Part shown: piece by piece, positions 1 through 7,221 of the stretch
Layout of the letters: each line of letters starts with the position of its first letter
How positions within the stretch are numbered: the stretch's first letter is position 1
DNA from: Candidatus Mediterraneibacter faecavium
Lineage (GTDB): Bacteria; Bacillota; Clostridia; Lachnospirales; Lachnospiraceae
Length of the DNA: 37,637 nucleotides
Assembly (NCBI GenBank): GCA_019119995.1
Contig: DWVY01000035.1
Coordinates: 1-37,637 of the forward strand
Direction of reading: 5' to 3'
Translations under genes and position numbers: made by a program
Notes under the pieces: model-generated
What the model saw: the letters and a program-made list of their open reading frames with translations, nothing else
Database searches by the model: none
What the model was told of the DNA's origin: nothing

Positions 1-91
1 CCACGATCTCAAATCCTTCTGCTCCAAACATCTGTCTGAAAGCGAGACGTCCGATACGTCCAAATCCATTAATCGCTACTTTTACTGCCAT
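1..91 (-). CDS. gap: glyceraldehyde-3-phosphate dehydrogenase, N-terminus only
   Basis: Only the first 30 codons are inside the window; the gene runs off the left edge. The visible protein starts [20 protein letters not shown], which is the N-terminal strand and NAD-binding GxGxxG turn (GFGRIG) of type I GAPDH. The enzyme oxidises and phosphorylates glyceraldehyde 3-phosphate to 1,3-bisphosphoglycerate in glycolysis. An AGGAGG ribosome site lies at 105-100, eight bases before the ATG at 91-89. The gene has its own promoter (194-222) and a leader dyad (146-182). The identification is firm; nothing can be said about the rest of the protein. Confidence 0.95.
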   Translation of the reverse strand, partial: MAVKVAINGFGRIGRLAFRQMFGAEGFEIV

Positions 92-145
92 GATTAATTC
101 CTCCTAAAAGTTTAAAAAATATTTGACTGTAACCCAGTCATGGCA

Positions 146-182
146 ATGAATCCTTACAAAATCATGATTGTTAAGGATTCAT
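146..182 (-). promoter_or_regulatory. inverted repeat in gap leader (operator or mRNA hairpin)
   Basis: Perfect 11-bp arms, ATGAATCCTTA at 146-156 and TAAGGATTCAT at 172-182, flank a spacer that itself contains the palindrome ATCATGAT (161-168). The dyad begins just downstream of the predicted transcription start of gap. It could be an operator for a glycolytic repressor of the CggR type, or a 5' hairpin stabilising the transcript. No regulator gene for it is in the window. Confidence 0.55.
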
Positions 183-193
183 CAACTAGGATA

Positions 194-222
194 ATTGTAC
201 TAAACCGGGAACAAAAATTCAA
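194..222 (-). promoter_or_regulatory. predicted sigma-A promoter of gap
   Basis: On the minus strand, TTGAAT (222-217) is followed after exactly 17 bases by TACAAT (199-194). Both are close to TTGACA/TATAAT, and the position fits a start near 187, upstream of the gap leader dyad. Confidence 0.65.
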
Positions 223-272
223 GACCCAAATGCATTTTTATTCAAACAGTTCAGCCATAGGACCGGCGCTCC

Positions 273-1109
273 TTACGGGATCTTCTTAAACACCGGCCTG
301 CGCCCTTTAAATTCTGTATAATAATGAAATCCGCAGGACTTGAGGATCTCTCCGGCCTCCGCAAAATCGTAGGCCACATGCTCCGGTCGGTGCGCATCGG
401 CGCCGACAGTCACGATTTCCCCGCCGAGCTCCCGGTAGCGCTTCAGGACATCCGGATGAGGATTCGCAAAACCGAGGCCGTATTTCACCCCGCCCATGTT
501 CATTTCAATGCCTTTTCCCTCAGAGATCACTTTTTTCAGGACCGCGTCGATCTCATCAGAAAACTGCCTGTAGGAGTAGTCCCTCGCCTTGTTCCTTCCG
601 TACCGCACCACATAGTCCAGATGCCCCAGCACGTCGAACGAGGAGACTTTCTCCAGGCACGCCAGTGTCTCACGGAACGCCTCCCCGTACACCTCTGCGT
701 CCGTCTTCCCTTCAAAGATCTTCCCGTAATACGGATCCATCCCGTGTACAAGGTGAAGGGAGCCGATCACAAGATCAAACGGATACGCTCCGGCCAGTTC
801 CTCATATGTTTTTCCGAGATGGGGCTGCAGACCCAGTTCCACTCCGATACGCACATCCAGTTTTTCTCTGTACTCTTCCCGGATCTGCGTCAGCGTTTCA
901 AAATATTTTTCCAGATCGAGTTGGAACGGATCCGGTCCCAACTCTTCATCCTCCGGATAATCCAGATCCAGGTGGTCTGTGATGCACACAGACTGAAGTC
1001 CCCGTTCCACCGATTCATCGAGCATGCTCCTGACAGATGCTTCACTGTCAGTGGAAAACTCCGTATGCATGTGTTGATCGCACCGGATCATGGAATGATC
1101 GAGCTTCAT
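273..1109 (-). CDS. PHP-domain phosphoesterase, HisJ-like histidinol-phosphatase family
   Basis: A 278-residue PHP-family protein. Metal-binding motifs appear in the usual order: HMHTEFS near residue 14, ITDHLD near 43, GVELGL near 88, GSLH near 116, GHLD near 162 and GADAH near 237. In this family a three-metal site hydrolyses phosphate esters; the closest characterised relatives are HisJ-type histidinol-phosphatases (histidinol phosphate to histidinol). The start codon overlaps the mnmA stop in an ATGA, with GGAGG about 10 bases upstream, so it is translated as the last gene of the iscR-nifS-nifU-mnmA operon. No other histidine gene is nearby, so the true substrate is uncertain and it could be another small phosphomonoester. 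Confidence 0.8.
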   Translation of the reverse strand: MKLDHSMIRCDQHMHTEFSTDSEASVRSMLDESVERGLQSVCITDHLDLDYPEDEELGPDPFQLDLEKYFETLTQIREEYREKLDVRIGVELGLQPHLGKTYEELAGAYPFDLVIGSLHLVHGMDPYYGKIFEGKTDAEVYGEAFRETLACLEKVSSFDVLGHLDYVVRYGRNKARDYSYRQFSDEIDAVLKKVISEGKGIEMNMGGVKYGLGFANPHPDVLKRYRELGGEIVTVGADAHRPEHVAYDFAEAGEILKSCGFHYYTEFKGRRPVFKKIP

Positions 1110-2188
1110 ATGATCGTACCTCCTCCGAGCACGTATTCCCCGTCATAGAGCACAACTGCCTGGCCGGGTGTGACCGCCCTCTGAGGATCCTCAAAATGAC
1201 AGACGATCTCATCTTTTCCCGTTTTTTCCACAGTGCACCACGCCCCCTTGTGATTATACCGGATCTTGGCAAATACACGTCTTGGTTCCATCAGGTCTTC
1301 CACCGACATGAAATTAACACGGTTTGCCCGCACGGTATGGGTCAGCGACTCCTCATACGTACCGATCACCACCTCATCTGTCTTAGGCCGGATCTCAAGG
1401 ACGAATGCAGGGTAACCGAGCGCCAGTCCCAGCCCCTTGCGCTGTCCCACCGTATAATGGACGATCCCTTTGTGCCGCCCGAGGATGCGCCCGTCCGGAG
1501 TCACAAAGTTTCCTGTCGGAAGCTCTCTGCCGGTCTTCTCCCTTACCGAATCTTCAATAAACGATGCATAATCCCCGTCCGGCACAAAGCAGATATCCTG
1601 GCTGTCCGGCTTGTCCGCCACGACCAGCCCGATCTTCTCGGCGATCGACCGGATCTCGTCTTTTGCGTAAGCTCCCACCGGCATCAGGGTGCGGGCAAGC
1701 TGGTCCTGTGTAAGATTATAAAGGGCATATGTCTGGTCTTTTGCGGGCGTTGCCGAACGGCGGAGCGCATATCTGCCATTCGGAAGTTTATCTATCCTTG
1801 CATAGTGTCCGGTGGCGATATAGTCCGCCCCGATCGCCATGCTGCGGTTCAAGAGCGCCTCCCATTTCACATATCTGTTGCAGGCGATACACGGGTTCGG
1901 TGTGCGCCCGTTCAGATATTCCTCTGTAAAATAGTCGATCACATTCTCTTTGAATTCCTTCCTGAAATTCATGACATAGTAAGGGATCCCCAGAGCCGCG
2001 GCGACCCTTCTGGCGTCCTCCACGGCGCTCAGGCCGCAGCATCCGCCGTTTTCCTCAACGGAACAGGCGTCTTCCTCCTGCCAGATCTGCATAGTAACGC
2101 CGATCACGTCATATCCCTGTTCTTTCAGCAGATAGGCCGCCACAGACGAATCCACTCCACCTGACATCCCGACAACTACTTTACTCAT
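1106..2188 (-). CDS. mnmA: tRNA-specific 2-thiouridylase MnmA
   Basis: This enzyme adenylates and thiolates U34 of the Lys, Glu and Gln tRNAs to give 2-thiouridine. The 360-residue protein has the PP-loop GMSGGVDSS at residues 7-15, the catalytic NPC motif (Cys100, in NPCIACN) and the second catalytic cysteine in SQDICFVPDG (Cys200). The C-terminal beta-barrel ends EYVLGGGTII, so the length is normal. Its ATG shares one base with the nifU stop (TGATG), and its stop overlaps the start of the PHP gene. Co-transcription with a cysteine desulfurase makes sense because MnmA receives persulfide sulfur from such an enzyme. That NifS of this operon is the direct donor is inference. Confidence 0.97.
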   Translation of the reverse strand: MSKVVVGMSGGVDSSVAAYLLKEQGYDVIGVTMQIWQEEDACSVEENGGCCGLSAVEDARRVAAALGIPYYVMNFRKEFKENVIDYFTEEYLNGRTPNPCIACNRYVKWEALLNRSMAIGADYIATGHYARIDKLPNGRYALRRSATPAKDQTYALYNLTQDQLARTLMPVGAYAKDEIRSIAEKIGLVVADKPDSQDICFVPDGDYASFIEDSVREKTGRELPTGNFVTPDGRILGRHKGIVHYTVGQRKGLGLALGYPAFVLEIRPKTDEVVIGTYEESLTHTVRANRVNFMSVEDLMEPRRVFAKIRYNHKGAWCTVEKTGKDEIVCHFEDPQRAVTPGQAVVLYDGEYVLGGGTII

Positions 2189-2631
2189 CAGTATTCCTCT
2201 TCTTCCTCTTCCTCGCCTTCATGAATGTCAGACTTCGGCTTTTCCAAGCCCTCGATCTTGATGCCGTTCTTCTCCGCATAATCCCACAGCGCTGCGTGGA
2301 TCGCCTCCTCCGCGAGCAGGGAGCAGTGCACTTTTACCGGAGGAAGCCCGTCCAGAGCTTCCATGACCGCCTTGTTCGTCACCTGCATTGCCTCCTGGAT
2401 ATTCTTTCCTTTGACAAGCTCTGTCGCCATGCTGCTGGTCGCGACCGCAGCGCCGCATCCGAACGTCTTGAACTTTACGTCGCGGATGATCTGGTTCTCG
2501 TCGATATCCAGATAAATCCTCATGATATCGCCGCACTTTGCATTGCCGACCGTGCCGACTCCGCTGGCGTTCTCGATCTCTCCTACATTTCTCGGATGCT
2601 GAAAATGGTCCATTACTTTCTCTGTATACAT
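2188..2631 (-). CDS. nifU: NifU/IscU-type Fe-S cluster scaffold protein
   Basis: A 147-residue U-type scaffold on which [2Fe-2S] clusters are assembled from iron and desulfurase-derived sulfur. The three conserved cysteines are in AKCGD (Cys33, followed by the usual Gly-Asp), FGCGAA (Cys59) and VHCSLL (Cys103). It starts MYTEKVMDHFQHPRNVGEI, as in clostridial NifU-like proteins that lack the C-terminal NFU domain. The tail is unusually acidic, with seven consecutive glutamates before the final tyrosine. It follows nifS by 62 bases and overlaps mnmA by one base. A well-placed AGGAGG precedes the ATG. Confidence 0.95.
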   Translation of the reverse strand: MYTEKVMDHFQHPRNVGEIENASGVGTVGNAKCGDIMRIYLDIDENQIIRDVKFKTFGCGAAVATSSMATELVKGKNIQEAMQVTNKAVMEALDGLPPVKVHCSLLAEEAIHAALWDYAEKNGIKIEGLEKPKSDIHEGEEEEEEEY

Positions 2632-2693
2632 GATATGATTCCTCCTGATGTTCCTGTCTGTTTTTTATTATTTTCTTCTGATACCGAAGCGTA

Positions 2694-3893
2694 TTATGCT
2701 TCCTCTTTCTTTTTCGCCTGCTTCTTTACAAAATCCTCATACAGCGGCGACATGCTGCGAAGCTGTGCCACGATCTCTTTCAGGCTGTCCACTACATAAT
2801 CTATATCTTCTCTTGTTGTCTCCTCATCCAGCGTCATGCGAAGGGACCCGTGCGCGATCTCATGAGGCAGTCCGATGGCAAGGAGCACATGGGACGGATC
2901 CAGAGACCCTGATGTGCAGGCTGAACCGCTGGACGCGCAGATTCCTTTCATATCCAACATGATCAGCAACGACTCTCCCTCGATGAACCGGAAGCTGAAG
3001 TTCACATTGTTCGGGAGACGTTTTACCCGGTCTCCGTTCAGTCTGCAGTACGGGATTTCCTTCTCGATCCGGCTGATCAGATAGTCTCTGAGTTCTGTCT
3101 CGTAGTTCATGCGCTCTTCCATAGATGCCGCCGCAAGCTCCACTGCTTTGCCAAGTCCCACGATCCCCGGCACATTTTCCGTGCCCGCACGGCGCTTTCT
3201 CTCCTGCGCTCCTCCGTGGATGAAGGAACGGATCTTCACGCCTTTTCTGATATAGAGGAATCCGATCCCTTTCGGCCCGTTCAGCTTGTGGCCGCTGGCG
3301 CTGAGCATGTCGATGTTGCACTCATCCACATTGATCGGCACATGAGCGAAAGCCTGTACCGCGTCTGTGTGGAACAGGACGCCGTGCTCATGTGCGATCC
3401 GGCCGATCTCCGCGATCGGTTCGATCGTCCCGATCTCATTGTTGGCAAACATAACGGAGATCAGGATCGTATCCGGACGGATGGCAGCCTCCACAGCTTT
3501 CGGGTCGACCAGCCCGTTCTCATCCACATCCAGATATGTCACCTCGTATCCTCTTTTCTCCAGATACTCGCATGTATGAAGGATCGCGTGATGCTCGATC
3601 CTGCTTGTGATAATGTGTTTTCCTTTTGCCGCGTAAGCTTCCGCCGTGGCAGTCAGCGCCCAGTTGTCAGACTCTGTCCCTCCTGCCGTGAAATAGATCT
3701 CGTTTGCTTTCGCCCCGAGCACCCCCGCGATGATCTCCCGCTGTCTTGTGATAACCTCTTTGTTTGCCGCGGCAAATCCGTACACGCTGGACGGATTCCC
3801 GAAGTGTTCTGTAAAATAAGGCAGCATCTCTCTGACAACCTCCGGGGATGTCTTTGTCGTAGCTGCATTGTCCAGATAAATCAGTTTGTCCAT
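2694..3893 (-). CDS. nifS: cysteine desulfurase, NifS/IscS family
   Basis: A PLP enzyme that converts cysteine to alanine and an enzyme persulfide, supplying sulfur to the NifU scaffold and probably to MnmA. The start is set at 3893 (MDKLIYLDNAATTKTSP) because GGAGG sits nine bases upstream; the frame stays open further upstream but has no ribosome site there. The protein has 399 residues. PLP Lys203 lies in SASGHKLNGPKG, and catalytic Cys326 is in the loop SSGSACTSGS, which carries the insertion typical of group I NifS/IscS rather than SufS. The gene follows the Rrf2 regulator after 70 bases that contain a 24-bp tandem repeat. Confidence 0.95.
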   Translation of the reverse strand: MDKLIYLDNAATTKTSPEVVREMLPYFTEHFGNPSSVYGFAAANKEVITRQREIIAGVLGAKANEIYFTAGGTESDNWALTATAEAYAAKGKHIITSRIEHHAILHTCEYLEKRGYEVTYLDVDENGLVDPKAVEAAIRPDTILISVMFANNEIGTIEPIAEIGRIAHEHGVLFHTDAVQAFAHVPINVDECNIDMLSASGHKLNGPKGIGFLYIRKGVKIRSFIHGGAQERKRRAGTENVPGIVGLGKAVELAAASMEERMNYETELRDYLISRIEKEIPYCRLNGDRVKRLPNNVNFSFRFIEGESLLIMLDMKGICASSGSACTSGSLDPSHVLLAIGLPHEIAHGSLRMTLDEETTREDIDYVVDSLKEIVAQLRSMSPLYEDFVKKQAKKKEEA

Positions 3894-3910
3894 TCTGTTA
3901 CCTCCATATT

Positions 3911-3965
3911 TGTTTTCATATATATTTTTTCTGCTGTTTTCCGTTATATATTTTCTGCTGTTTTC
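3911..3965. repeat. 24-bp imperfect tandem repeat between iscR and nifS
   Basis: TGTTTTC begins at 3911, 3935 and 3959, an exact 24-base period, and TTTTCTGCTGTTTTC occurs identically at 3927-3941 and 3951-3965. It forms about 2.3 copies in the AT-rich leader of nifS. It may be a replication-slippage product or a protein or RNA binding site. It encodes nothing recognisable. Confidence 0.7.
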
Positions 3966-4419
3966 AATTCTTACATGTCCGATGATCGATGTCTGTGCAG
4001 CACTTCTTCCTGCTCTCTTCGACAAGCTGGTCCAGCATGATCTCATCGACTGTCCGGTTGATACTGTCGTTGATCCGCTTCCAGACATATTTCGTCACAC
4101 AGCTGTCGGCAGCTTTGCACCCGCCGTCCGGCTCCAGCCCCGGGCATTCCACCGGTTCCAGGCTTCCCTCAAGGGCTCTCAGGATGTCTCCCACTGAGAT
4201 CTCCCTCATATCTTTCGCCAGGATATATCCGCCTCCGGCTCCTCTTACACTGCTGACAAGCCCCGCCTTTTTCAGCATGGCCATGAGTTGTTCCAGATAA
4301 CGCTCCGAGATATCCTGCCGTGCAGATATACTCGTGATCGAGACCGGAGCTTCCCCGCTGTACTGGGCCAGGTCGATCAGCGCTCGCAGCCCGTATCTTC
4401 CTTTTGTAGAAAGTTTCAA
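3964..4419 (-). CDS. iscR: Rrf2-family transcriptional regulator, IscR-like
   Basis: A 151-residue winged-helix repressor/activator. The N-terminus MKLSTKGRYGLRALIDLA is the Rrf2 signature, and the recognition helix lies in ISERYLEQLMAMLKKAGLV (residues 38-54). Three cysteines, Cys92, Cys101 and Cys107, match the [2Fe-2S] ligands of IscR (92, 98 and 104 in E. coli), although the first spacing is longer. It probably senses Fe-S status and controls its own operon (nifS, nifU, mnmA and the PHP gene). A strong promoter lies at 4504-4532. Whether it behaves as IscR or as a related sulfur-responsive Rrf2 protein such as CymR cannot be settled, but the cysteines and neighbours favour IscR. Confidence 0.9.
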   Translation of the reverse strand: MKLSTKGRYGLRALIDLAQYSGEAPVSITSISARQDISERYLEQLMAMLKKAGLVSSVRGAGGGYILAKDMREISVGDILRALEGSLEPVECPGLEPDGGCKAADSCVTKYVWKRINDSINRTVDEIMLDQLVEESRKKCCTDIDHRTCKN

Positions 4420-4487
4420 ATCCTCACCTTCTCCGCTCCATATTCTTCGGGTTTTAATCCCCGGTGTTTTATACCCTATCTTTTTAC

Positions 4488-4532
4488 TAGGATTTCCTCT
4501 TGTAGGATATCATTACCAGACAGTTCTGTCAA
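4488..4532 (-). promoter_or_regulatory. promoter of the iscR-nifS-nifU-mnmA operon with candidate Rrf2 site
   Basis: On the minus strand, TTGACA (4532-4527) is followed after 17 bases by TATCCT (4509-4504). The motif ATCCTA occurs twice on that strand (TAGGAT on plus at 4488-4493 and 4503-4508), 15 bases apart, over and just after the -10. This is where an autoregulating Rrf2 protein would bind. The promoter is well supported; the operator is a guess. Confidence 0.6.
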
Positions 4533-4598
4533 CCCGGGATTTCACATATCTTATAGAAATGTGACAGTTCAGCCCTGCGCTGTACGGGAGAGAAGATC

Positions 4599-5915
4599 AT
4601 GTCATCAAAACACAAACTTTTCGAGGGAGCCCTGATCCTCACAGCTGCAGGTTTTATAAGCCGCATCATGGGGTTCTTCTTCCGGATCTTTTTAAGTCAT
4701 GCATTCGGAGAGGAAAACATGGGACTTTACCAGCTTGTTTTCCCTGTATATGCTCTCTGCCTTGCTCTGAGCACGTCCGGTATCCAGACCGCCGTTTCCC
4801 GCATGACAGCACAAAAGACAGCGCTCAACAAAAAAGAAGAGACCGGGAATATCCTTGGGACTGCCCTCGGTCTCACACTCCTGATCTCTGTTGCAGAGAT
4901 ATTGTTTATCCAGAACAACGCTTCTTTTATCGCTGTATCATTTCTCGGCGATGAGCGGTGTACGGATCTGCTCATGATCATATCTTACGCACTCCCATGC
5001 GCTGCCGTACACAGCTGCATCTGCGGCTATTATCTCGGTCTTCAGAAAACCAGGCTGCCTGCAGTCAGCCAGCTGATCGAGCAGGCGGTCCGCATCCTGT
5101 CCGTTCTGCTCCTTTTTGCCGTCACGCAAAGCAGCGGCAGGACCCCCTCCATCCGCCTTGCCGCAGCGGGTATCGCGGCAGGAGAATTTGTCTCCGCCCT
5201 GTTCACCGTGCACTCTCTTTCACGCCAGGGCAGACGATTGCAGACATTTTCGGTAAAAAAACTGGGGAAAGATCTCCGCGAACTGCTCAGACTGTCCGTC
5301 CCGCTGACAGCAAACCGGACCATCGTCACCCTGCTCCAAAGCATAGAGGCAGCTTCCATCCCCATTTGTCTTAAGCTGTACGGACTCGATACTTCCGAAG
5401 CGCTCCGGCTGTACGGTGTGCTGACCGGCATGGCGCTGCCCTGCATCCAGTTTCCCTCTGCTGTTACAAGTTCCATAGGGGCCGTCCTCATGCCGGCAGT
5501 CAGTGCGACAAGCACTGCCGGAAACCGCACAGCCGTCATCCGCCTTCTGAAAAAAGCAGTCGGGAGCTGCTTCATACTCGGGCTGTCATGCTGTCTCTTC
5601 TTTCTGATCTTCGGCCGCTTCATCGGAACGCTCCTGTTTCACAGCAGTACTGCCGGCCGTTTTATCATCACATTGGCATGGATCTGCCCGTTTCTGTATA
5701 CAAACAGCTCTCTGTTCAGCGCGATCAACGGATATGGCAGGACAGGGTCCACATTCCTCATCAACACATGCGGGCTTCTGATACGCATCTGCTGCGTCTT
5801 CTTCGTCATCCCGCATTTCGGCATACAAGGTTACCTCTGGGGCCTCCTTGCAAGCCAGCTTGCCGTATCTGTGCTGGCTTTTACTGTCCTGCTTGCCCAG
5901 ACCGCTAAAGAGTAG
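4599..5915 (+). CDS. polysaccharide-biosynthesis/MurJ-like flippase, SpoVB family
   Basis: A polytopic membrane protein of 438 residues with about 12-14 hydrophobic segments. The N-terminus GALILTAAGFISRIMGFFFR and the following LYQLVFPVYAL are typical of the SpoVB/YtgP branch of the MATE/MOP superfamily. Members flip lipid-linked sugar intermediates; SpoVB itself is needed for spore cortex synthesis. It is shorter than B. subtilis SpoVB (about 518 residues), a common size in Clostridia. GGGAGAG precedes the ATG. A small dyad, TCACAT (4542-4547)/ATGTGA (4559-4564), lies upstream. The gene converges on the SpoIIM-like gene and overlaps it by 11 bases. Family membership is firm; a sporulation role is inference. 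Confidence 0.85.
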   Translation: MSSKHKLFEGALILTAAGFISRIMGFFFRIFLSHAFGEENMGLYQLVFPVYALCLALSTSGIQTAVSRMTAQKTALNKKEETGNILGTALGLTLLISVAEILFIQNNASFIAVSFLGDERCTDLLMIISYALPCAAVHSCICGYYLGLQKTRLPAVSQLIEQAVRILSVLLLFAVTQSSGRTPSIRLAAAGIAAGEFVSALFTVHSLSRQGRRLQTFSVKKLGKDLRELLRLSVPLTANRTIVTLLQSIEAASIPICLKLYGLDTSEALRLYGVLTGMALPCIQFPSAVTSSIGAVLMPAVSATSTAGNRTAVIRLLKKAVGSCFILGLSCCLFFLIFGRFIGTLLFHSSTAGRFIITLAWICPFLYTNSSLFSAINGYGRTGSTFLINTCGLLIRICCVFFVIPHFGIQGYLWGLLASQLAVSVLAFTVLLAQTAKE

Positions 5916-6444
5916 CAAGAAACGCTTTCACTACGATCGGATTTACATATAATTCCGTAATAAGCCCCAATGCCATAGTCAGGATCACAAAGATCGTTTT
6001 CTGCCGGTTCCAATGGCTTTGCGGAGCTGTATAACAGTACCAGAGCAGAACGACAAACGCAGGTATATAGAATAAAAACTGGGGGAAAAGTGCGGTCACA
6101 CACAGCAGACACCCTTTTATCCCAAGATCGGCAGCAGCAGAAGAAAGAAGGATCCCTCCGGAGGCTCCTGCCCACACAAGGAACAAGACAACAGACACCC
6201 GGCGCGCCCTGGTAAAGGAAAGGGCAGCCAGCGCGAGAAACGGGACAGCGCGCAGCCGAAGCAGATACCAGAGATACTCCCTCACATCGATCTGCAGATC
6301 CAGGAACTGATCCAGAAAATAATCACTGAATATGCCCGGAACCGCCACATACTTTCTCGCTATAAAATTCACATAAATAACTCCGAGCAGAAACCCCGGC
6401 ATAAAAAAAGCAAGGAATTGTTTCCTCGTATGAAATATCTTCAT
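5905..6444 (-). CDS. spoIIM: SpoIIM-like integral membrane protein
   Basis: A 179-residue protein with a hydrophobic helix near residues 10-27 and three or four more between 60 and 165 (for example VPFLALAALSF and YIPAFVVLLWYC). It ends in ELYVNPIVVKAFL, like the C-terminal part of SpoIIM-type proteins. In B. subtilis SpoIIM joins SpoIID and SpoIIP in septal peptidoglycan remodelling during engulfment. Sequence similarity alone is modest. The stronger argument is context: it lies directly downstream of a NudF-like Nudix gene, the same order (nudF-spoIIM) as in B. subtilis. Its stop overlaps the convergent flippase gene. It could be another small membrane protein. Confidence 0.65.
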   Translation of the reverse strand: MKIFHTRKQFLAFFMPGFLLGVIYVNFIARKYVAVPGIFSDYFLDQFLDLQIDVREYLWYLLRLRAVPFLALAALSFTRARRVSVVLFLVWAGASGGILLSSAAADLGIKGCLLCVTALFPQFLFYIPAFVVLLWYCYTAPQSHWNRQKTIFVILTMALGLITELYVNPIVVKAFLATL

Positions 6445-6518
6445 GCTGCCTCCTGTTTATCAAATGAACAGTGCTTGTATACATCCTGGATATTTCATTA
6501 TATGCCGGGGTGTCCTGA

Positions 6519-7058
6519 TTATTCGTGATACTTTACGGCATATGCCATCAGGGACGCGACCGTCTTCGCATCCTCGATTTCGCCGGTAAATATCTTCTCT
6601 TTCAGGTCATCGATCGAATACGCTTTCAGGTCGATAAACTCATCTTCATCAAGATGCTGTTTCGACGGGATCAGGTTTTTCGCCACGTATACCTCGATCC
6701 GCTCATTGCAGAATGCAACAGTAGTCCGGAGGGTGATCAGCCACTCCAGATCCTCGCTCCTGTACCCCGTCTCTTCTTTCAGTTCCCGGGAAGCACAGGT
6801 AAGTCCCGGTTCATCCTCCGCATCCAGAGCCCCTGCCGGGATCTCCAGCGTATAGCGGTCGAGCGCATTGCGGTACTGTCTTACCATGAGGATCTTTCCA
6901 TCCTCTGTTACCGGGACGACTGCTGCTGCTCCCTTGTGTTTGATAAAATCCCATACGACCGTATGGTCTCCGTCCACCTCGATCGTATCCTGGTAGAAAT
7001 CGATGATCTTGCCTTTAAATTTAAGTTCTCTGTTCAGTCGTTTAATATGTTCGCCCAT
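6519..7058 (-). CDS. nudF: Nudix hydrolase, ADP-ribose pyrophosphatase type
   Basis: A 179-residue Nudix protein. The Nudix box runs from GALDAEDEP to RELKEETGY, with the essential REL-EE core; there is one extra residue between the glycine and REL compared with the strict consensus, which occurs in clostridial ADPRases. Upstream, VVPVTEDGKILMVRQYRNA and the downstream EIPAG context match ADP-ribose pyrophosphatases, which split ADP-ribose to AMP and ribose 5-phosphate. The start at 7058 is preferred because AGGAGG sits six bases upstream; an in-frame ATG at 7073 lies before that site. A short GC hairpin (7097-7117) lies in its leader. Confidence 0.87.
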   Translation of the reverse strand: MGEHIKRLNRELKFKGKIIDFYQDTIEVDGDHTVVWDFIKHKGAAAVVPVTEDGKILMVRQYRNALDRYTLEIPAGALDAEDEPGLTCASRELKEETGYRSEDLEWLITLRTTVAFCNERIEVYVAKNLIPSKQHLDEDEFIDLKAYSIDDLKEKIFTGEIEDAKTVASLMAYAVKYHE

Positions 7059-7162
7059 CCTGTTCCTCCTCATTCTTTCCTAAGTGATCTTCCCCGCAGC
7101 CTTCCCCGGGGAGGCTGTCAGCATATACTGCACAAAAACGCCCTGCCGGTGCTGCGCGGTAT

Positions 7163-7192
7163 AAAAGAAAGCCCTCGTCTTTCGACAAGGGC
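7163..7192 (-). terminator. rho-independent terminator of rny
   Basis: On the minus strand GCCCTTGTC (7192-7184) pairs with GACGAGGGC (7179-7171), one G-T wobble included, around a GAAA loop. TTTCTTTT (7170-7163) follows. It lies 30 bases after the rny stop. Confidence 0.9.
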
Positions 7193-7221
7193 CGGCCTTT
7201 CATTGGTTGTTATGATCCTGA

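Noticed and set aside
324..1148. Long plus-strand open frame of 274 codons opposite the PHP phosphatase gene
   Set aside because: It is antisense to a clearly conserved protein, has no domain or ribosome site, and arises from the codon bias of the real gene.
1037..2164. 375-codon plus-strand frame opposite mnmA
   Set aside because: Mirror of a conserved gene, with many Cys/His/Arg residues and no recognisable motif. The mnmA motifs on the other strand are decisive.
7097..7117. GC palindrome in the nudF leader considered as a terminator or riboswitch
   Set aside because: No U-tract and almost no loop. The rny terminator just upstream (7163-7192) already explains transcript ending.
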